This document shows, one piece after another, positions 5,753 to 7,954 of a stretch of DNA of 7,954 nt (positions are counted from its first letter, which is position 1; the number at the start of each line of letters is the position of its first letter). Source of the DNA: Hyphomonadaceae bacterium UBA1001. Lineage in GTDB: Bacteria > Pseudomonadota > Alphaproteobacteria > Caulobacterales > Aquidulcibacteraceae. The position numbers and the translations under genes are program-made. The stretch spans positions 1 through 7,954 of the forward strand of contig DBAV01000025.1 in assembly GCA_002291875.1 (NCBI GenBank), given 5' to 3'. The notes beneath the pieces were generated by a model. That model had not been told where the DNA came from and did no database searches. It saw only the letters and a list, made by a program, of their open reading frames with translations.

Positions 5753-6825
5753 CAGACACCCCCTCCGACACGCCAGCCGACGTCGCGGACGCCGGTGCAG
5801 CCCCGTCGCGCCGCGCCCCGCGCCGGCTCGGTCTGCTGGTTCCGTGGGCGGTGTTCGCCCTGCTGTGCGCGGCCGGCACGGCGTGGTGGTTCCATGTCGC
5901 CGACCGGGCGCAGCAGGCCTTTGACGCCTGGGTCGAGCAGCGCCGCGCCCAGGGGGCGCAGATCGAATGGTCCGGCCGGCACCTCGAGGGGTTTCCGTTC
6001 CGGGTGGGCATCGTGCTCGAGGATGTGCGCCTGGCCGAGGGCACCACGCGCCTGTCCTTCAAGCGCCTGTCGGCGAATGTCGTCCCCACGGGCGAGCGGC
6101 TCTTGATCCTTGACGCGCGCGGCGAGGCGGGCCTGGACATGGCCGGGCTGCCGGGCGCGCCCTGGCGGGTGCGGGCCGACCGGCTGGGCCTTTCGGTGCG
6201 CTGGGACGAAGCCGGCGTCTTCCAGCGTGTCTCGTTCAACGCCACCCGCCCCGCATGGACGGCCGCTGGCGGAGCAACCGGCGGCGCCGAGGCGATCGAC
6301 CTTCATGTGGCCGGCGTGCCGGGCGGAGACCCGCGTGATCTGAGGGTGCTGGCCGGGGCCAGCAGTCTGGCCCTGCCGGCGGGCGGCGCCGCACCGGCAC
6401 CGCTGCGCGCGGCGCTGGGCACCACGGTGGGATGGACCCAGGTCGCGATGGTGGTTCCGCAGGGGCGCGACTGGCTGGCCCGCCCGGACCGGGCAGGGTG
6501 TCTGGACTGGGCCGCGCGCGGGGGGACGCTGCGGGTGGACGAGGCGCGGGTGCGCTGGGGTGCCCTCGATGCGGCCACCCATGGCACAGTGTCGGTCGAC
6601 CAGGATGGTGCGGCGCGCGGCGCGCTGACCGTACGCATTGCAGCGGTCGAGGCCCTGTCGGGGGCGCTGGCAGGCCCTGCGCCCGAGCTGGCGCGCGGTT
6701 TGGCGGGCGCCGCCCTGATCGGTCGGCGGGCCGGCGGGACGCTGGAGGTTCCGCTCTCTGTCGGCCAGGGGATGCTGGCGATCGGCCCGGCCAGCGTGCC
6801 CGGCCTGCCCCCGATCTGTCGGTGA
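5749..6825 (+). CDS. DUF2125 family membrane-anchored protein
   Basis: The product is 358 residues. A Ser/Pro/Asp-rich cytoplasmic N-terminus ending in basic RRAPRR is followed by one transmembrane segment, about 27-49 (LGLLVPWAVFALLCAAGTAWW), leaving most of the protein in the periplasm. Right after it come WVEQRRAQGAQIEWSG and LEGFPFRVGIVLEDVRL (79-95); the (L)xGFPFR signature near the N-terminus, followed by a long repetitive beta-rich body, is characteristic of DUF2125 proteins of alphaproteobacteria. The rest alternates hydrophobic and polar residues as expected for an elongated beta-sheet, ending GPASVPGLPPICR. There is no catalytic motif and the function is unknown. The start is set by the ATGA overlap with plsC, and the stop lies 10 bases before the next gene, so expression is tied to both neighbours. 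An AsmA-like structural or lipid-contacting role can only be guessed. Confidence 0.85.
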   Translation: MTDTPSDTPADVADAGAAPSRRAPRRLGLLVPWAVFALLCAAGTAWWFHVADRAQQAFDAWVEQRRAQGAQIEWSGRHLEGFPFRVGIVLEDVRLAEGTTRLSFKRLSANVVPTGERLLILDARGEAGLDMAGLPGAPWRVRADRLGLSVRWDEAGVFQRVSFNATRPAWTAAGGATGGAEAIDLHVAGVPGGDPRDLRVLAGASSLALPAGGAAPAPLRAALGTTVGWTQVAMVVPQGRDWLARPDRAGCLDWAARGGTLRVDEARVRWGALDAATHGTVSVDQDGAARGALTVRIAAVEALSGALAGPAPELARGLAGAALIGRRAGGTLEVPLSVGQGMLAIGPASVPGLPPICR

Positions 6826-6830
6826 GAGGG
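6824..6830 (+). promoter_or_regulatory. Ribosome-binding site of the CoA-transferase gene
   Basis: GAGAGGG overlaps the last bases of the DUF2125 stop codon and sits five bases before ATG 6836, which fixes the start and fits an operon junction. Confidence 0.65.
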
Positions 6831-6835
6831 ACACG

Positions 6836-7954
6836 ATGAAGCTGGACGGTCTCAGGGTGCTGGATCTGTCGGCCTTTCTGCCGGGGCCGCACATGACCAT
6901 GATGATGGCCGACCATGGCGCCGACGTGGTGATGGTCGAGCCGGCGAACGGGGTCGGCGAGCCCACCCGCGCCATCGGCCACAGGACCGCCGACGGCGTG
7001 TCGGTGTGGTTCCGCAACATTGCGCGCGGCAAGCGCAGCCTGAAGATCAACCTCAAGGATGACGGCGCCCGGGCGATGTTCCTGCGCCTGGCCGCCGAGG
7101 CCGACGTCATCGTCGAAGCCTTCCGCCCCGGCGTGGTCCGGCGGCTGGGGGTGGATTACGACACCATCGCGGCGATCAATCCGCGCATCGTCTATTGTTC
7201 GATCGCGGGGTTCGGCCAGGACGGCAAATACGTCAACAAGCCGGGCCACGACCTGACAATGGAGGCGATGGCGGGCCTTGTGGACCTCAATCGCGGCCTC
7301 GAGGACGACAAGCCGGCCAGCCCCCACATCCCGGCCGCCGACGTCACCGCCAGCCTGATGGCCCTGTCGGCGATCCTGATGGCCCTGTACCGCCGGGCGC
7401 AGACGGGCCGCGGCGATTACATCGACCTGTCGATGTATGACAGCCTCCTGGCCTGGACACCCAACGTGCTGGGCCCGGTGTTTGCCGACAACGCCCATCC
7501 CGTCGCCAAGCACATGCGCCCGTTCGGCGGCGCGGCCATGTATCGCCCCTATGAAACCGCCGACGGCCGGTTTCTGGTGCTCGGCGGCTCGGAGCTGCAC
7601 TTTGCAAGGAATCTGCTGGATGCGCTGGGGCGGCCGGATCTTCTGGACCATGCACGGCTGGAACCCGGCCCCGGCCAGGACCCCCTGAAACGCTTTTTCG
7701 AGCAGACCTTCCGCACCCGCACCCTGGCCGAGTGGGAGGCGTTCCTGAAGCCCATTGACCTGTGCTGGGCACCCGTTCGCAGCCTCAAGGACGCGATGGA
7801 CGATCCCTATACGATCGAACGCGGCATGGTGCTGACCGACGAGGCCGGCAACCGCCATCTGGGCGTGCCGATCCGCTTTCGCGACGAGCCGGGCCGCGCG
7901 GTGCTGCGCCTGCCGGCCTATGGCGAACACTCGGCCGACCTGGCACGGGCCGTG
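6836..7954 (+). CDS. CaiB/BaiF family CoA-transferase (AMACR-like), 3' end outside window
   Basis: The frame is open from ATG 6836 to the last base (373 codons, no stop), so the gene is cut by the window edge; family lengths of roughly 360-400 mean it is probably nearly complete. Family III CoA-transferase features appear in order: MKLDGLRVLDLSAFLPGPH (1-19), MADHGADVVMVEP (24-36), WFRNIARGKRSLKINLK (58-74), ADVIVEAFRPGVVRRLGV (89-106), IVYCSIAGFGQDG (118-130), GHDL with the expected catalytic Asp139, GRGDYIDLSMYDS, and near the C-terminus CWAPVRSLKDAMDDP and ERGMV. The GHDL context followed by MEAMAGL is like alpha-methylacyl-CoA racemases, which share the fold, so either CoA transfer or racemisation of branched acyl-CoA is possible. 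The substrate cannot be told. Placement after plsC and the DUF2125 gene suggests acyl or lipid metabolism (inference). Confidence 0.92.
   Translation, partial: MKLDGLRVLDLSAFLPGPHMTMMMADHGADVVMVEPANGVGEPTRAIGHRTADGVSVWFRNIARGKRSLKINLKDDGARAMFLRLAAEADVIVEAFRPGVVRRLGVDYDTIAAINPRIVYCSIAGFGQDGKYVNKPGHDLTMEAMAGLVDLNRGLEDDKPASPHIPAADVTASLMALSAILMALYRRAQTGRGDYIDLSMYDSLLAWTPNVLGPVFADNAHPVAKHMRPFGGAAMYRPYETADGRFLVLGGSELHFARNLLDALGRPDLLDHARLEPGPGQDPLKRFFEQTFRTRTLAEWEAFLKPIDLCWAPVRSLKDAMDDPYTIERGMVLTDEAGNRHLGVPIRFRDEPGRAVLRLPAYGEHSADLARAV

Noticed and set aside
5509..7110. Very long open frame on the minus strand opposite plsC, DUF2125 and the CoA-transferase gene
   Set aside because: It mirrors strongly GC-biased forward codons; its product is rich in Arg, Pro, Gly and His, has no recognisable motif, and sits opposite three genes with clear family signatures.
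6236..7930. Another long minus-strand open frame (564 codons) opposite the CoA-transferase gene
   Set aside because: The forward frame has a complete CaiB/BaiF motif series; the antisense product shows no domain and is a codon-bias shadow.

Overview
This 7,954-base window is very GC-rich, with almost every third codon position G or C. It looks like chromosomal housekeeping DNA from an alphaproteobacterium. The grounds are family content and order: an NDUFAF5/BioC-like methyltransferase divergent from comF, then a class I glutaredoxin and a Nit-type amidohydrolase, and further on a DUF2125 protein and a COG3650-type lipoprotein. The order within the class cannot be settled from the sequence alone. 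I see no rRNA, tRNA, CRISPR array, insertion sequence, integrase, phage gene or toxin-antitoxin pair.

Layout. (1) Bases 2-133 (+) are the mature part of a Flp/TadA-system type IVb pilin cut by the window edge. (2) A short gap with a small hairpin leads to a convergent methyltransferase gene (165-1124, -). (3) Diverging from it is a forward run: comF (about 1170-1913), grxC (2012-2272) and a carbon-nitrogen hydrolase (2276-3118). (4) A convergent junction of about 105 bases follows. (5) Next are two divergent lipoprotein genes of unknown function (3224-3898, -; 4108-4977, +), separated by a 209-base intergenic region that presumably holds both promoters. (6) The second lipoprotein gene heads a tight forward run: a PlsC-type acyltransferase (5003-5752), a DUF2125 membrane-anchored protein (5749-6825, ATGA overlap) and a CaiB/BaiF CoA-transferase (6836 to the window edge, no stop seen).

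How the genes may work together. grxC uses glutathione, and the adjacent Nit-type enzyme belongs to a family that hydrolyses deaminated glutathione, so the pair may be a thiol-redox and metabolite-repair unit. The methyltransferase resembles the mitochondrial complex I assembly factor NDUFAF5. The 4108-to-end run joins an envelope lipoprotein, a phospholipid acyltransferase, an anchored envelope protein and a CoA-transferase, which hints at lipid or envelope metabolism, but this is inference. The most unusual points are a ComF protein that seems to have lost the cysteines of its first zinc ribbon, the abutting 5' ends of the methyltransferase and comF genes, and the divergent pair of uncharacterised lipoproteins with different predicted sorting residues. 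I do not see evidence for a wholly new multi-gene system.
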